From Anaeramoeba flamelloides (taxonomy: Eukaryota > Metamonada > Anaeramoebidae): a DNA stretch of 64,000 nt. The translations under genes and the position numbers were made by a program. Numbering within the stretch: the stretch's first letter is position 1; each line of letters starts with the position of its first letter. The DNA is taken from positions 6,601,001-6,665,000 of the forward strand of contig JANTQA010000015.1 in NCBI GenBank assembly GCA_027625915.1. Direction: 5' to 3'. Under the pieces are notes generated by a model that saw only the letters and a program-made list of their open reading frames with translations, made no database searches and was not told the origin of the DNA. Of the stretch, positions 47,501 to 59,835 are shown in pieces.

Positions 47501-50500
47501 TCTTAAAAATACAAATCTTTCCGGATCAAAATCATTAATATTATATTGCAATTTTAATAAAATCCGATCTCTTTCAGTTTCGTTTAATTGCAATTTCAAC
47601 CTTAATAATTCAAAAAATAAACTGCCTAAAAATGTTAACTGTTTGGAGATTGGTATTTTGTCATTTAAATGCGATTGGAGATAATTCCTATATTCCTCAT
47701 AATTCTGGGTTTTATTTTGAAAATCAGAGGGGTGATATGCTATCAATGCTTCGAGGTCATCTGAAAATTCCTTTCTGAATTGAGAAAAAGCCAATTTTTG
47801 AGAATTTAAATTTGATGGATTTCTTTTAGAATTTTTTGACTCAGAATTATTATTATTATTAAAATTATTATTTTGATTTTTTAAAATATTATTTTGAATT
47901 TCTTTTTGAGATAGTTCATCATTATGAAAAAAATTATTCAATTTTTGAAAATTATTATTTATTCCCAGATATTCATTTAATAAAATTATCGGTTTAAAAT
48001 TATCATTATTGATTTCTTTGTTTTTCATATTTATTGTTTCTTTTGTTTTAATATTTTTTTCCTGAACACGTTTATTATCTTTATGCTCATTTTTATCCAC
48101 ACTATCTTTTTTCTCATTATTATCTTCATTCTCATTTTCATTCTTTTTATTTTTATTTCCATTTTGGTTCTCTTTATTAAGAATTGAATTTTCTTTTATA
48201 AATAAAATAGAATTATTTATTTTAGAATATTTGGAATTATTATTTAATAAATGTAATTTGGAATTAATTTTGGTATTGTTAAAATTAAACATTGAATCGG
48301 TTAAATTATTAATAATAATTTTATTTTGATTGTTTAATAATTTACTTTTAGCTTCATTTGGTGGAATTTTTTCTGGAATGATCCCATATACATAAATATT
48401 TCCTAAAATCAAATGATTGCCATATTTATTAAATTCATCCTTTCGAATTCCAAATAATTTTAATTTAATTATTCGAGATAACATAATTTCATTGTTTTGA
48501 AATTTATAAGAGGGTTGTATGAAATATTTTTCTAAATTATTTTTAATATTCTCCACACTCTTCTTCTTCTTCTTACTCTTCTTCTTCTTCTTCTTCTTCT
48601 TTTTCTCCTTATCCCACCTTTCTTTCAATTCCACATTCTGATTCGTCTTTTTATTAATTAATAAGAATTCAAAAGCTTTATATAATTTTTTATCAATTAA
48701 ATAATTATCATCTTCATAATCATCATCATCATCTTCTTCTTTGTCTTCTTTTTTTTTGTTAGTAGTATTTTTATGAGTATTTAAAAGGTTATTAGAATTT
48801 TTCTGTATATTTTCAATATTTGATTGATTAAAAATTGAATTAAATTTTTCTTTTTCAGAAGGAATTGAAATTTGAGTTAATAATTTACTATAACTTTTTT
48901 CAAAAAATGGATAATGGATTTTAGTGCCATCTTTTGTATCGGGTATTAAAACATTAGAAAAGACATGTTGCAATTTGTCTAAATATTTTCCAATTGACAA
49001 ATTCATAAATAGTGGATATTGACCATAATTTTCGACATTTCTAATTTGTAAACATATTTCAGTAAGATAACATGGTTGATTTAAAACTAAAACAATTTCA
49101 ACCATTTCTTCATTTTCTGGACAAATCCATTTAATACCACTTTCATTAAATAATAAGTTAGAATCAACAGATAGTATTTGTGTAACATTTTTTTCTGTTC
49201 TTTTGATTTTATTAACATTAATATCATCCCCATTATATTTTTTACTAGTCTCCCCCTTCTCGCCTTTCCCCCCCTTTTTCGTCTTGTTATTGTCATTTCT
49301 TTGATAAATAATTTTTTCACATGGAATTCTTTTTAAACAAGAAGCGGGAAATGATGAAACAAGATCATGATTTCCAAGTATATTACAAGTAATTGGTAAA
49401 TTTTTTTTTAAATTATTACCCAAAAATATTTTTGTAAAAATATTTCCAATTTTATTATTAAATAAATTTTCATATTTTGTTCTAATTGATGTTAAACCTA
49501 AAGTCGAAATAGAAGGTTTATACTTTTTTAATTTTTCACAATGTTGTAATAGAAAGTTTTCATTTGTTTCTAGATCATTTTTATATAAAACATTTATTAT
49601 TTCATTAGCAACTATAAAAAATTCATTTAATGTTTTGAGTAATAATGGATCAATATTTTTCTGAAATTGGTGATAATTTAAGTCAAATAAATACCAATTT
49701 TGCATTTCACTTTTGTTTTGTTTATTATTAATATTTTCCTTTCCAATTTTCTTTTTCTTTTGCCTTTGCCTTTGCTTTTTCTTTGTCTTTTGGGGTTGGT
49801 TTTTATTTTCCCTTTGCTTATTATTTTGCATTTGCTTTTTATTATTTGGAGTTAAACCATACCCAATAAAATTACAAATTTCACCTAATATTTGTTCACA
49901 AAAAAAATAACAACCCAGATTTAATACTTTTAATTCATTTTGGCTATTAAATCTTATTAGTTTCTTCTTGTTTTCCCTTTTGTCATTATTTTGGCTATTT
50001 TTAAAAGAATCATTAATCAGATCATTTTTTTCATAAAATGTTTTATTGGGCGATAATAAAGCAGAAGAACCTTGAATTTCAAAGCGTTTAACATCCATTT
50101 CTTTTAAATTCTTTTTTTTCATCTGTTTTAATTTGCCTTGATTAATAATAGAATGGTTAATTATTGGCTTTAAAAAATTCCAATAATTTGTAATTATTTC
50201 AAATATATTTTTTATTGAAAGATTTTCTCCCCAATCAAAATTAAATAATTTGAGTTTTATTTCTAAAAAATTTTTTACTATTTCATGAGACTCTTGATAA
50301 TATTGCTGATTTTTTTTTGTAACTTTGCTTTTGGGATTTGTTTCAAAATTAATACAATTAATTTCTTTACATGAAGTTTGCTTAACCAAACGTTGATAAT
50401 ATTCGACACTGCCACGGAAGGGCTCCTTATCAAAAATAATGTTTTTTGATAAAATATTGCTATTTTTTTTCTTAATTTTCCATCTTAATGGTAAATTGCC

Positions 50501-53500
50501 TCTTCGAAAAAAATAGCTGTACCATTTGACCTCATTGCTTTTTTCATTTTCAAGGATTACTAATAATTCAATTTCATATTCGTTTCCTGGTTCTAAATTT
50601 GTTTTTGAAGAAGAAAATAAAAATACAAATATAAAAAAAAAATTATTTTGAGGATATGAAAAATTATTAGAACGAAAAAAAAAAAAAATGATTATGAAAA
50701 AATTAAACGAATATACCCAATTCGAAACAAAAATTTTAAGATCTTGATAAAACAACACACGGTATCACCCAAGTATTGGTACATCTTTTAAAAGGTATAT
50801 TAGTTCATATTTATTAATAGGTGATGAAATCAAAAGTTTTTTGAAATTGTGAATTTTTTAAAATAAAATTTGAACTTTTTTATGATAATGTTATAATTTA
50901 TTGTCTTTTAAGGTTTTTATTTTTGTTTTTGTTGAGAATCTTTAATTTATTTTTCTTCTTGTTAAAGAAAAAAGTTTTTTATTTTTATTTTTTTTTCCAA
51001 AATTTTATTTCGTTCAAAAAAGTCACTTTTTGGAAAAGTCTAAAATTTCAATTTTCTCATTTGAAGGTTTCTGTGATTGGTACAAATTAAAATGAACGTT
51101 ATTCCCCAAACAAATATTTAAAGTTACATTTTTTTTTGAAATTTATGATCACATGAATAAATTATTTATGAAAATCGATTTCATTTCACAACTATTTTTG
51201 GTTAGGGTAGGGTAGGTTAGGTAAGTTAGGGCGGGTTTGATGGTGTGGATACTTTGAGTGGTTTGAATGATATTTTAGAGAATTTTGGCTAGGATTTTGA
51301 AATTAAAAGAATAAAAAAGAGACCAATTAGACTTTTGTAACCGGCTTTAAGGGGTAAGAACTTTCCATTAAACTTTGGTGGTTAAAATTGGTTTTTGAAA
51401 AAAATTTTAAAAATTATTTAGTATTGATTATTTCAACATTTTGGATTTTCGACAATTTAAGTAATAAAACACTACTAATCGTAAAATAATATTTTTGTTT
51501 TTTCCTCACACGATCATTAAAAACCATTAAAAACTTTTATACCAACGAATAATAATCAAGAAACTCTTCAAAAATACGAAAAAATTCAATTTGACCAATT
51601 TTGAAATTTAATAATATGCCCCCAAAATTGATAATTGCCTTAATATAGTCAATATTATATCCTTACCTTACTACTTGTAAAACCTGAAATAGAATTATAA
51701 GCTAAGGTATTTCCAAAAAAATGTGGCATTTTTTTTTTACATTTCATAAAATATCATCTTTATTAGTGAAGGTATTTATTAATTGATAATATCAAATTAA
51801 GTTTAATATTAATACCGGTTGATTCAATGACTAAGGTATTTATTTCAAAATATGTATTTTGAAATATTTCCAAAAAATGAAATAAAAAAAATCTAACTTT
51901 TTTTGAAGAAAACAATGTACCACCAATTTCAATAAAAAAACAGGAAATATGGAAAGGTTAAATTTGATTTTTTAAATAATAAAATGTATTTATATGTTTT
52001 TAATTCTATTTGAAATTTTTTTGGGGTTAAATAAGTTATGATAACGATTTTTTCAATCAAAAAGAAAATAATAAACACTAATTTTCACCCCTTAAAAAAT
52101 ATCAGATAAAATCGAGATCAGAAAATTTAATATATTTTATTTATGTAATATAATACTAAGAAATAAATTGAATTATTATCAGAATCAATAAATGGTAGTT
52201 AATGATTTTGGATCTTTAAATAGTTTTTTGAATGTTGATTATAATAGATATATTTTAAAATAAATTTGCCCCACTTTCTTGGAAATAGCTTACATAAAGA
52301 TTACCAAATATATCTTATATAAGGATCAAATTTAAAAAACTTTTCATAATGGATATTTCCAAACAAGTGTAGTATTTTTTTCTATTTCAAAGAATATTTT
52401 CTTTTTAAATAGTTATTCTTTTCTTAAATTAATAATATAAGAATTAAGAGGAATATTGAAACTAATTGAATCAGTCTATATTGTATGGATTTCAAAATAT
52501 TTCGATCAAAAAATTTCCAAAAAATGAAAAAATAATACACACTTGTTTTTTTTTAAGATAAAACAAGGTTAAATAAAATTCATTAAAAAATTGATAAAAA
52601 GCTGGAAAGGGGCACAAACTATTTTTTAAACCATAAAATACAGTTATATGTTCTCCATTCCCTTTGAAAATTCTGTATAAATTAAACCTCTTTGAAAAAA
52701 AAAATTATACGATCAAAAACGAAAAAATAACCACTATTAATTTTCACAATACAAATTTTCAGCATAAATTGAGAACAGAAACTTTAATATCTTTTATTTA
52801 AGTAATCTTATACAGAAAAACTTAAAAATTGGGTTATTATTAAGAATTAATTTATTTATCGTTAATAACAATTCTTGATATTTAAATAGTTATCTTCGGA
52901 GGTTGGGTTTAATAAAGATATTTAAAAATAAATTTGCCTCATTTTTATAAAAATAGATTATATTGAATATTAAAAAAAAAAATAACAAGTAGAAATTTTT
53001 TTATATGAGAAAAAAAAAACGATTTTCATAGATTATTTAAAGATTTTGGTCCGTTTTGAAAGGGAAAATTTTTAACTGTTCTTTGTGAAAACACTTTTAT
53101 GACATTTTTTTTTCCTCTATTTATAAAACAAAAATTAAAAGATAGTATGAAAAATAAAGAAATCGAAAAATAAATTACCATTTTTTTTATTAAATCCAGA
53201 TGCAAAATTTATAATTCCAGGATTTAAATTTGATTTTTTTGTAATCAAACAAAGATTCACCAATTGTTTTCGATTAATCTTTGTTGGTTGTTTGCCATTT
53301 TGGAAAGTATATATTTTTTTACCTTTTGCGGAGCCATATAATAAAACAATACACCATCTCCTCATCCCCAATAGTTCAAAGGGTTTTGAAAGCCAATCAT
53401 TCCAACAAAATTCTTTTTGATATCTTTTGAATTTTAAATTTTTAAGAATAATTTTTTGGTTTTTAAAAATATTTTTTATTCAAATGATTATTTACTTATT

Positions 53501-54154
53501 TTTAAGAAAAGAAATGTTGATAATTATTGGAATATAAGGCACATTTTTAATTTTTATCTTAAAGGGGTTTTAATACTTTAAAAAAAAATGATAAAAGGGG
53601 TGTTGTTCGTTTCAATTTGGGTTTATTTTTTAAAAAAAAATAACAAATAAAACTTTGAATAAAGAATTATTAACATTTTGAGTTTATGTAATCCTATTTA
53701 TAATATGCCAATTTTATTGTCTTAAAGGTAAAATAAAAGGTTAAATTCTAAAAATTGCTTAATATCGAAATACAGGGTTTATCTAATTCTCTAAATTTAT
53801 GATTTAGTTGAATAGCTTCTGATTATTTTATTATTGTTAATACTATTAAATATAATTTTTGTTTTTAAATAAGTTCTTCCTGTAAAAATTACATATGTTA
53901 AGATATTATAGAAAATAATATAGAAAAAGAAAGTATATGTACGTTCTTGAATAAACTGTATTAGAGATAGTCATTGATATATTTCTTAATTTGCAAAAAA
54001 TTGAATGTTTTTAATAAATGATTTCTTCAAAAAAAGTAATATCAACCAAATTTTTGGATATTTAAAATTTTTCAATAATTAAATTTGAAAATATTGTATT
54101 TTTAAATTGTAAACACTATTTTAAAAATTGTAACTCATCTGAAATAATAAATTG

Positions 54155-54192
<38 letters not shown>

Positions 54193-57100
54193 TTTAGTAT
54201 TCAAGAACAACAAATAATTAAATCTAATTAATAATTCACTTTTAAATCATTATAAACATATAAAAATCTGAGATTTTAAAAATTAAATATTAGTCAATGT
54301 TTAAAATCATAGGTAACATTTTTAGGTGTGCACTTTACGAAAGTCATGTGGTGGTGGGTTAAATTTTGTGAATACAATACCCCAAAATTACAAATGAATT
54401 TTTTTCACAATTTTAATTGGTAGTGGAATTTGGGAATCATTTTTTTTTTATTTATTAATATTACCTAATATAAAGTCTTGTAATCCGAAGTTTTTTTGTT
54501 ATTTCAATTTCAATTCGAAAGCCTCATTTTTTTTTTTTTTTTCAAATGTTTTACCAAATTATACTTAAAGAAAAAGGAAACCAACAAAGAAGTCAAAGAA
54601 ATTGGATTGCTTCAGATTCAATTTTTTTTAATGTTGAAGACAAAATAGATAAATCCTTTTTGCTGATATCATATTTGTGAAAATAGAAAAATCGAAAATG
54701 CAAGATTAAGAGGGGTAAATTCGAAATAAATAAGCTATCAATTTGAAAAGTTGTTATTCTATTTAATTCATAAATTGGGATATCTGCAGTTTGGGAATAA
54801 AAAACTTTATTTAACACACCAATTCTCATTTACAAAACAAAATTCAAAACCAAAAATATTGTAATTTCATTTAATAAAAAAAAATTCAAATTCAAAAAAA
54901 AAATTAAAAAATTTATCTTCCTTATTTGAAAAAAATTAATAAAATTCAATCATTGAACATCAAATAAAATTAATTGGAATTCAAAAGATTTTATTGAATT
55001 GAAAAAAGAAATTTATAAATACACATATAATGAATTATTGAATTCCAAGAGCTGAAAATGTCGTTATCTTTTTTTTAATTTCTTAAATTAAAAGAAAATT
55101 TCTTAAATTAAAAAAAAAAAAACCTAGGCACTTGGCGGCACTCTACGACACTTGACGAAACTCAAAAAAAATATTTCAAATAATTAATAAAATATCAAAA
55201 ATCTTTATTTAAACCCCAAAGATATTTAACTTATTCATCAAGTTCAACAATTTTAAAATTCAGAACATTTACTAATCACCTAAATAGATATTATTATGTA
55301 ATAGATAAAAACTCAAATCAATTTTTTTCTCTGTTTAAAACATGAACAGAAAGAAATAATAGAAAATATTAGTCATTTTTTATGGGTATATCCTCCCTCT
55401 GAAAAAAATAGATTAATTTTTCAAAATAAATGAAAAGAAATAAATCTTAATGAATTAATTTTAAATCAAACAGTTTGAAACTGTTTTCATTAATTAATAA
55501 TCGTAAAATCTATGATTTTACGCTTAAATTTCTGAAAGGGAATTTAAGTCTAGGGGAAACTAGAGTGTAATTTACACTTCTTCAATAATAATGATAATAA
55601 ACTTTATTTTTTTTTTTCATTCATTACCTAACATTGAATTATCAAACTTTTTTGCCTTACTGTAATTTAAATTTTAGAAATTTGACATTGTTAAAGTGGT
55701 TTTAAATTAGTGTTCACAAAAATTTTTTCAAAATAATCTTTAAAACAGATGTTTAAACCTAAGGAGGTATGTTCCAAATGAATTCTCCAGATAATTTACA
55801 AGTATTATCCTTTTATTGTGGTTTAGATATATACGAACCTGTATCAACAAATGAAAATAATTTTTTTTTGTGTAAAAGGAAGTCTTTTCACTTTTATTTT
55901 TTTGTTTTATTGTAAATATACACTTGCCATGTGGTACTTAAGAGTAGTTTTGATTTTTAGGAAAATTATTGGGTTTTACTGGGTTGTTGGTACCTTCAAA
56001 TTAATTACTGGCTTTTATAAAAAACTAATTATATATAAGGTATTTCCAAAAAAGTGTGGAATTTTTTTTACATTTCATAAAAAATCATCTTTGTTTGTGG
56101 ATGTATTCATAAATTGCCGATCTCAAATTAAGTTTAATACTAATACTAATTGAACAATGGCTAAGGTATGTATTTCAAAATATGTTGGATGAAATATTTC
56201 CAAAAAATGAGAAAAAAAAAAAAAATAGTACTTTTTTTGGTGAAAATAATGTACGAACAATTTCAATAAAAAACTGGAAATATGGAAACAATACAAATTA
56301 TTTTTTAAATAATAAAATGCAGTTATATGTTTTCAATTCTATTTGAAAATTTTGTTGAGATTAAACAAGTTATGAAAACGGTTTTTTTCTATCAAAAAGA
56401 AAATAATAAACACTAATTTTAACGCTTAAAAAATATCAGATAAAATTGAGATCTGAAAATTTAATATCTTTTATTTATGTAATACAATACTAACAAACAA
56501 ATTGAATTATTACCAATAATTGATAAATTGTATTTAATGATTTTGTATGTTTAAATATTTTTTTAAAGATTGAGTTTAAAAGATATATTTTAAAATAAAT
56601 TTGCCCCACTTTTTTGGAAATAGCTTATATATATCTTATTCGGTGTATTTTTAAGTACTTGGTCAATTGGGTTTTAAAGTGGTGAAAAAAACAACATTTT
56701 TTCGAAAAATAATTTTATTTTAATCTTTGGACAAAAGATAATATTCACTTTAAGACATTAGTAACCATAAAAAAAATTTTTTTTTGTAAATTTAATATCA
56801 AATTCAAAAAAATTTTAACCACATCTTGAAATTCAAAATGAAGTAAAAATCTGATTACTGGAATACCAGACTTTCTTTCAAAGCTATTTTCCGAAATAAG
56901 TTATTGTTTTCTAAATGATTGATCAAAATTTTTGTTCATTTTTTTGAAAGTTCAAAATTCAACATATTTTCTAATTATTTCAAAACAAATTATTTTCTTG
57001 AATGAAATAAAGAAATCTTAAGGTATGTGTAAGGAAGTGTACAAAAATACCCTTTATAAATAAATCCAATTAAATTTTAAAATAACTCAGCTTAAAAAAT

Positions 57101-58942
57101 ATATTTTAAATTTCAAAAAAATTACAATAATTATTTTAAACTTAAAAAAAAATGTATTTCTTTATTTGTGTTATATTTGAAATCAATTATTTTTTGTTGT
57201 TTAACAAAAAAGTATTAGAAAAGTCACCAAACCATTAAGTTAAAAATGTTCCCAAAATACTTTTTTAAAACCTCTGTAAAATTCAACTTGAAATACTAAA
57301 TGAATACTTTTCAATTTGATTATTTCTAAATAATAATTAATAACCCAATCTAAAGTATTCCAGTGAATCCACAAGAACCCAAAGATTAAAATTAACAATC
57401 GGGTTTACTATTATTTCTCATCTTTTTAAATATTTACAAACAATAAAAATTAATTTCAAATTAATAATTATGATAAAAAAAATAATAGATATTATCAAAT
57501 AACTTATTTTAATACTAATAGTTCGTTGTTTATACTCTTAATGTTTGAAAAAGAATATTCCTTAATCTTTTAAACTTCAAGAAATTTAATAAATATTTGT
57601 GAATAAAATGAAAGATCAATTTTTTCTGATCTTCAAGGATTCAATATTTAGGTTTATTTTTCTTGTATTTTTAAAATAAGATTAAAAGTTTCACAATGTT
57701 ATTTTTTAATACAAACTCTTCAGCGAAAATTACTAAAAGTAAGATTAATTAAAAATAAAAAACTGTTGCAAAATTTTTCTTTTTCTAATTTGATAATTTG
57801 ATCCTAAATTCAAAACCAAAAAGGATCTGGATCTTTTTACTGAAAATTTACTTGGTAAATAAAGTTCTTTTTAAAATTGATAATCCATCTCTCTAAAGTT
57901 GATAAATGAAGTTGTTTATCGTGTATAATCATATCCTTATGGAAATAAGTAATTTATTACCTTTGGGAAAAAAAATAAATAAGAGTTACTAGTCCCTTAA
58001 ATAGAGTAACCAAAATAAAAGGATGACATTTGTTGTGCACCTGAAGAATTCATTTTGAACAAACCTCCTTATGTTTAAACATCTGTTTTAAAGATTCTTT
58101 TGAAATTTTTTTTGCAAGTTTTTTGAATGACTTTACCGAATCAATCGACATTTTTAAGAATAAGAAAAAAAAAAAAAAACAGAAAATGGTGGTTTGTTGT
58201 TAATATTTCCAATACTCTTTGAAAAGTTTGTGGCACAAACACAATTTCAGTTTTTTGTGTGCAATTTATTAGCAGTGGAGAATTTAAAATAAAAATCACT
58301 TACCGATCAACAGGATCCACAGAAGGAAAATGTCTTGTAATATCCATAGTTTCACAATAATAACCAAAATGGTCGACAGGGAAGTGTTTCTTTAAAAAGA
58401 ACATTCTCCAATATTCCTGAGAGTCATCGGGGCCAGAATAGTTAAGAGCGATTTCAATCCATTTTGTTTTTGTTAAGGTTTTGATAGCATGCCCACCGTG
58501 TAGATGTGCAGTAGTTTTTGAACTTACCGCAACAAGAAGGTGTGCTTTTGAGCCAACAACACAATACCCAATCAATGCTGTGGTATGTAACTGAAATGTG
58601 ATCTTTTTATTTCTCAATGTTAAAAAAGCAAGTGCTTGTTTCTCGTTCCTGAAAAGATCGTATCCTGGCAATCCTAAATAACACAATTTACCAGTTGTTT
58701 GCTCAATTCTGAAGATTTGTGTGTCCTTTCGGAAAAGTAAAGAACTGATAATGTACTATTTAGAGGTTTAAAAAAGATCGTTTCGTTAGGAATTATTCCA
58801 TTCATTGTTTGGTCTGGACTTTTGCTGAAGTAAAAAGAAAAAGAAAAAGAAAAAAAAAGAATGAAGACAAATGAATTACAAATTTGTTATCTTCTGTTTG
58901 AATAATAAGATGTTTTGTTCTTGTAACATTCGAAACGGACAT
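44585..58942 (-). CDS. SAC9-like protein with degenerate SAC catalytic site (four exons)
   Basis: Exons: 58942-58880, 58755-58304, 53423-53179 and 50592-44585, in total 6768 nt and 2255 residues. All junction phases match. The order follows plant SAC9: KFYIISSLLFRKDTQIF, LPGYDLFRNE, YYCETMDITRHFPS, WNDWLSKPFELLG, YSYFFRRGNLPLRW, FRGSVEYYQRLVKQ. Downstream come SGIKWICPENEEMVEIVLVL, LNETERDRILLKL, a Cys-rich finger (CDYCFRHFCSNC ... MLCKQC, residues ~1300-1355) and SAC9 C-terminal strands (SEVHKIILIVGSLGYRE; YQLKNPIKCKLF). SAC domains remove phosphates from phosphoinositides using CX5R. Here the CADSLDRT position reads RFNSQNELKVLN (Ser about residue 470), lacking both Cys and Arg, so this is probably a pseudophosphatase or lipid-binding scaffold. 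The plant WW domain is not seen. A Lys/Gly/Arg tandem repeat lies at residues ~1570-1700. Introns 2 (4880 nt) and 3 (2586 nt) hold MITE copies. Confidence 0.93.
45480..46640 (-). repeat. Coding tandem repeat (RG/GK-rich, ~63-residue unit) in the SAC9-like gene
   Basis: Units contain GRGKDKIKSIEKDKNKT, DNVKSKTKITPVKGGGRG, NTTTKSGG and GRGKSKNVIK in a repeating order, with four to five near-identical units and diverged ends. Nucleotide copies are almost identical in places (for example around 46040-46130 and 46220-46310), which implies recent expansion or homogenisation. The complementary strand is also open as a 308-codon frame, an effect of the periodic codon pattern. Confidence 0.85.
51200..51235 (+). 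repeat. Degenerate TTAGGG-like tract in SAC9-like intron 3
   Basis: GGTTAGGGTAGGGTAGG is followed by TTAGGTAAGTTAGGGCGGG, a run of T1-2AGG(G) motifs that is strikingly G-rich for this genome. It resembles interstitial telomere-type sequence. Confidence 0.55.
51703..52292. mobile_element. MITE-like element, copy C (590 bp), in SAC9-like intron 3
   Basis: Starts TAAGGTATTTCCAAAAAAATG and ends GCCCCACTTTCTTGGAAATAGCTTA. The internal sequence is closely similar to copies B and E. It lies about 50 bp from the more diverged copy D. Confidence 0.85.
52346..52960. mobile_element. MITE-like element, copy D (diverged), in SAC9-like intron 3
   Basis: Starts AATGGATATTTCCAAACAAGT and ends GCCTCATTTTTATAAAAATAGATTA. 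The internal order is the same (ATGGATTTCAAAATATTTC, ATAAAATACAGTTATATGTT, TTTAAATAGTTATCTTCG) but with many substitutions, so it is older than its neighbour copy C. Confidence 0.75.
54157..54190. repeat. (TA)n microsatellite
   Basis: About 17 uninterrupted AT units inside intron 2 of the SAC9-like gene. Confidence 0.95.
54593..54829 (-). CDS. Possible 78-residue ORF nested in SAC9-like intron 2
   Basis: ATG at 54829 to TGA at 54593 on the same strand as the host gene. The residue composition (VLNKVFYSQTADIPIYELNR, then ISNLPLLILHFRFFYFHKYD, then SSTLKKIESEAIQFL) is more balanced than chance frames in this AT-rich DNA. I recognise no family. It could be a small gene, an exon of an unseen gene or chance. 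Confidence 0.3.
   Translation of the reverse strand: MRIGVLNKVFYSQTADIPIYELNRITTFQIDSLFISNLPLLILHFRFFYFHKYDISKKDLSILSSTLKKIESEAIQFL
55563..55577. repeat. 15-bp palindromic core repeat, copy 2
   Basis: AGTGTAATTTACACT with AACTAG before it and TCTTCAATAATAATGATAATAA after it. The stretch AAGGGAATTTAAGTCTAGG upstream corresponds, in reverse, to sequence beside the copy at 59821. Confidence 0.6.
55715..58125. mobile_element. Candidate ~2.4-kb element with inverted ends, in SAC9-like intron 2
   Basis: The left end AATCTTTAAAACAGATGTTTA continues AAGGAGGTATGTTC and GAATTCTCCAG. The right end carries the inverted form (CTGAAGAATTCATTTTG, AACCTCCTTATGTTTAAACA, TGTTTTAAAGATT). The interior includes MITE copy E and no ORF that I can interpret. 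Part of the same sequence recurs near 13565-14105. It could be a decayed non-autonomous DNA transposon or an unrelated pair of inverted repeats. Confidence 0.45.
56036..56627. mobile_element. MITE-like element, copy E (592 bp), in SAC9-like intron 2
   Basis: Starts TAAGGTATTTCCAAAAAAGTG and ends GCCCCACTTTTTTGGAAATAGCTTA, flanked by TA on both sides (ATATA|TAAGG and GCTTA|TATAT). These are the cleanest termini of the family. Confidence 0.88.
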
Positions 58943-59820
58943 CTTGGAAAAAGTAACAAATTGAGAAAATAAAAATAAAATTGAGGAAATAATTTACATA
59001 TTTTTACCAAAGTGTATATTGTTGTCGAAAAATCATTCAAACAATTATTTATTGATATTTTAATTGCAGTTTAACAAAACTAGATCCCTCAATTTATCTA
59101 GTTGACATTGAGAAAAGATATTGAATCTTTTTTATATTCAAGATGTATATTGATTTTAAAACCTTAAATGATGATTTTTTTACAGAAAACTTTAAACATT
59201 TTTTTTAAAATGTAATTTTAATACATTAATTACCCATTTTAATTTTTCTCTTTTTGTATAAAAAAATATTTTCACCCATAGCATTGGTAATATTTTGTTT
59301 GATATCAAATATTTTTTATTATTTATATCTTTCTCTTTTAATTTCTAAAATATTATCTATATTCGAAAATTTTATATTCTATCAAGACAATATTATTATC
59401 AGCATTTTTGAAAAAGATATTATGTTTTTAATAAAAAATTATATTTTCTTTCATTTATAAAACAATATGTTAAATACAGTACTAAACATTTTAAAAAAAA
59501 ATTCAAGTATAAATAATAACTTTAAATTATAAACAAAATATTTATAAAATTACAAAAAAATTAATTCTGATAAGTAATTAGAAGTTTTCTAAAAAAGTCA
59601 TCAAGTGTTTGATAGAGTACAAAATATCAATTAAAAATTTTTCAAGAATTGAGGTATTATTTAAAGCTTATAGCCTGTAAGAATCTTAAAAAAAAACATT
59701 ATTTTGAAAGTAAATTATGGTTTCAAAAAACTGGAAAATAAATGTATTCAATCGATAGGGACATTCGTGAGAATGATTTTTAAGTAAAAAAATAAGATTG
59801 TCATCATTATTGATGGGAGA

Positions 59821-59835
59821 AGTGTAAAATACACT
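59821..59835. repeat. 15-bp palindromic core repeat, copy 3 (inverted context)
   Basis: AGTGTAAAATACACT, with one arm mismatch, followed by CTAAATGTACTT. The flanks match copies 1 and 2 in reverse orientation. Confidence 0.5.

Noticed and set aside
50593-50758. Phe-rich N-terminal extension of the long SAC9-like frame
   Set aside because: Intron sequence; the acceptor AAATTTAG at 50594/50593 restores homology with the upstream SAC9-like exons.
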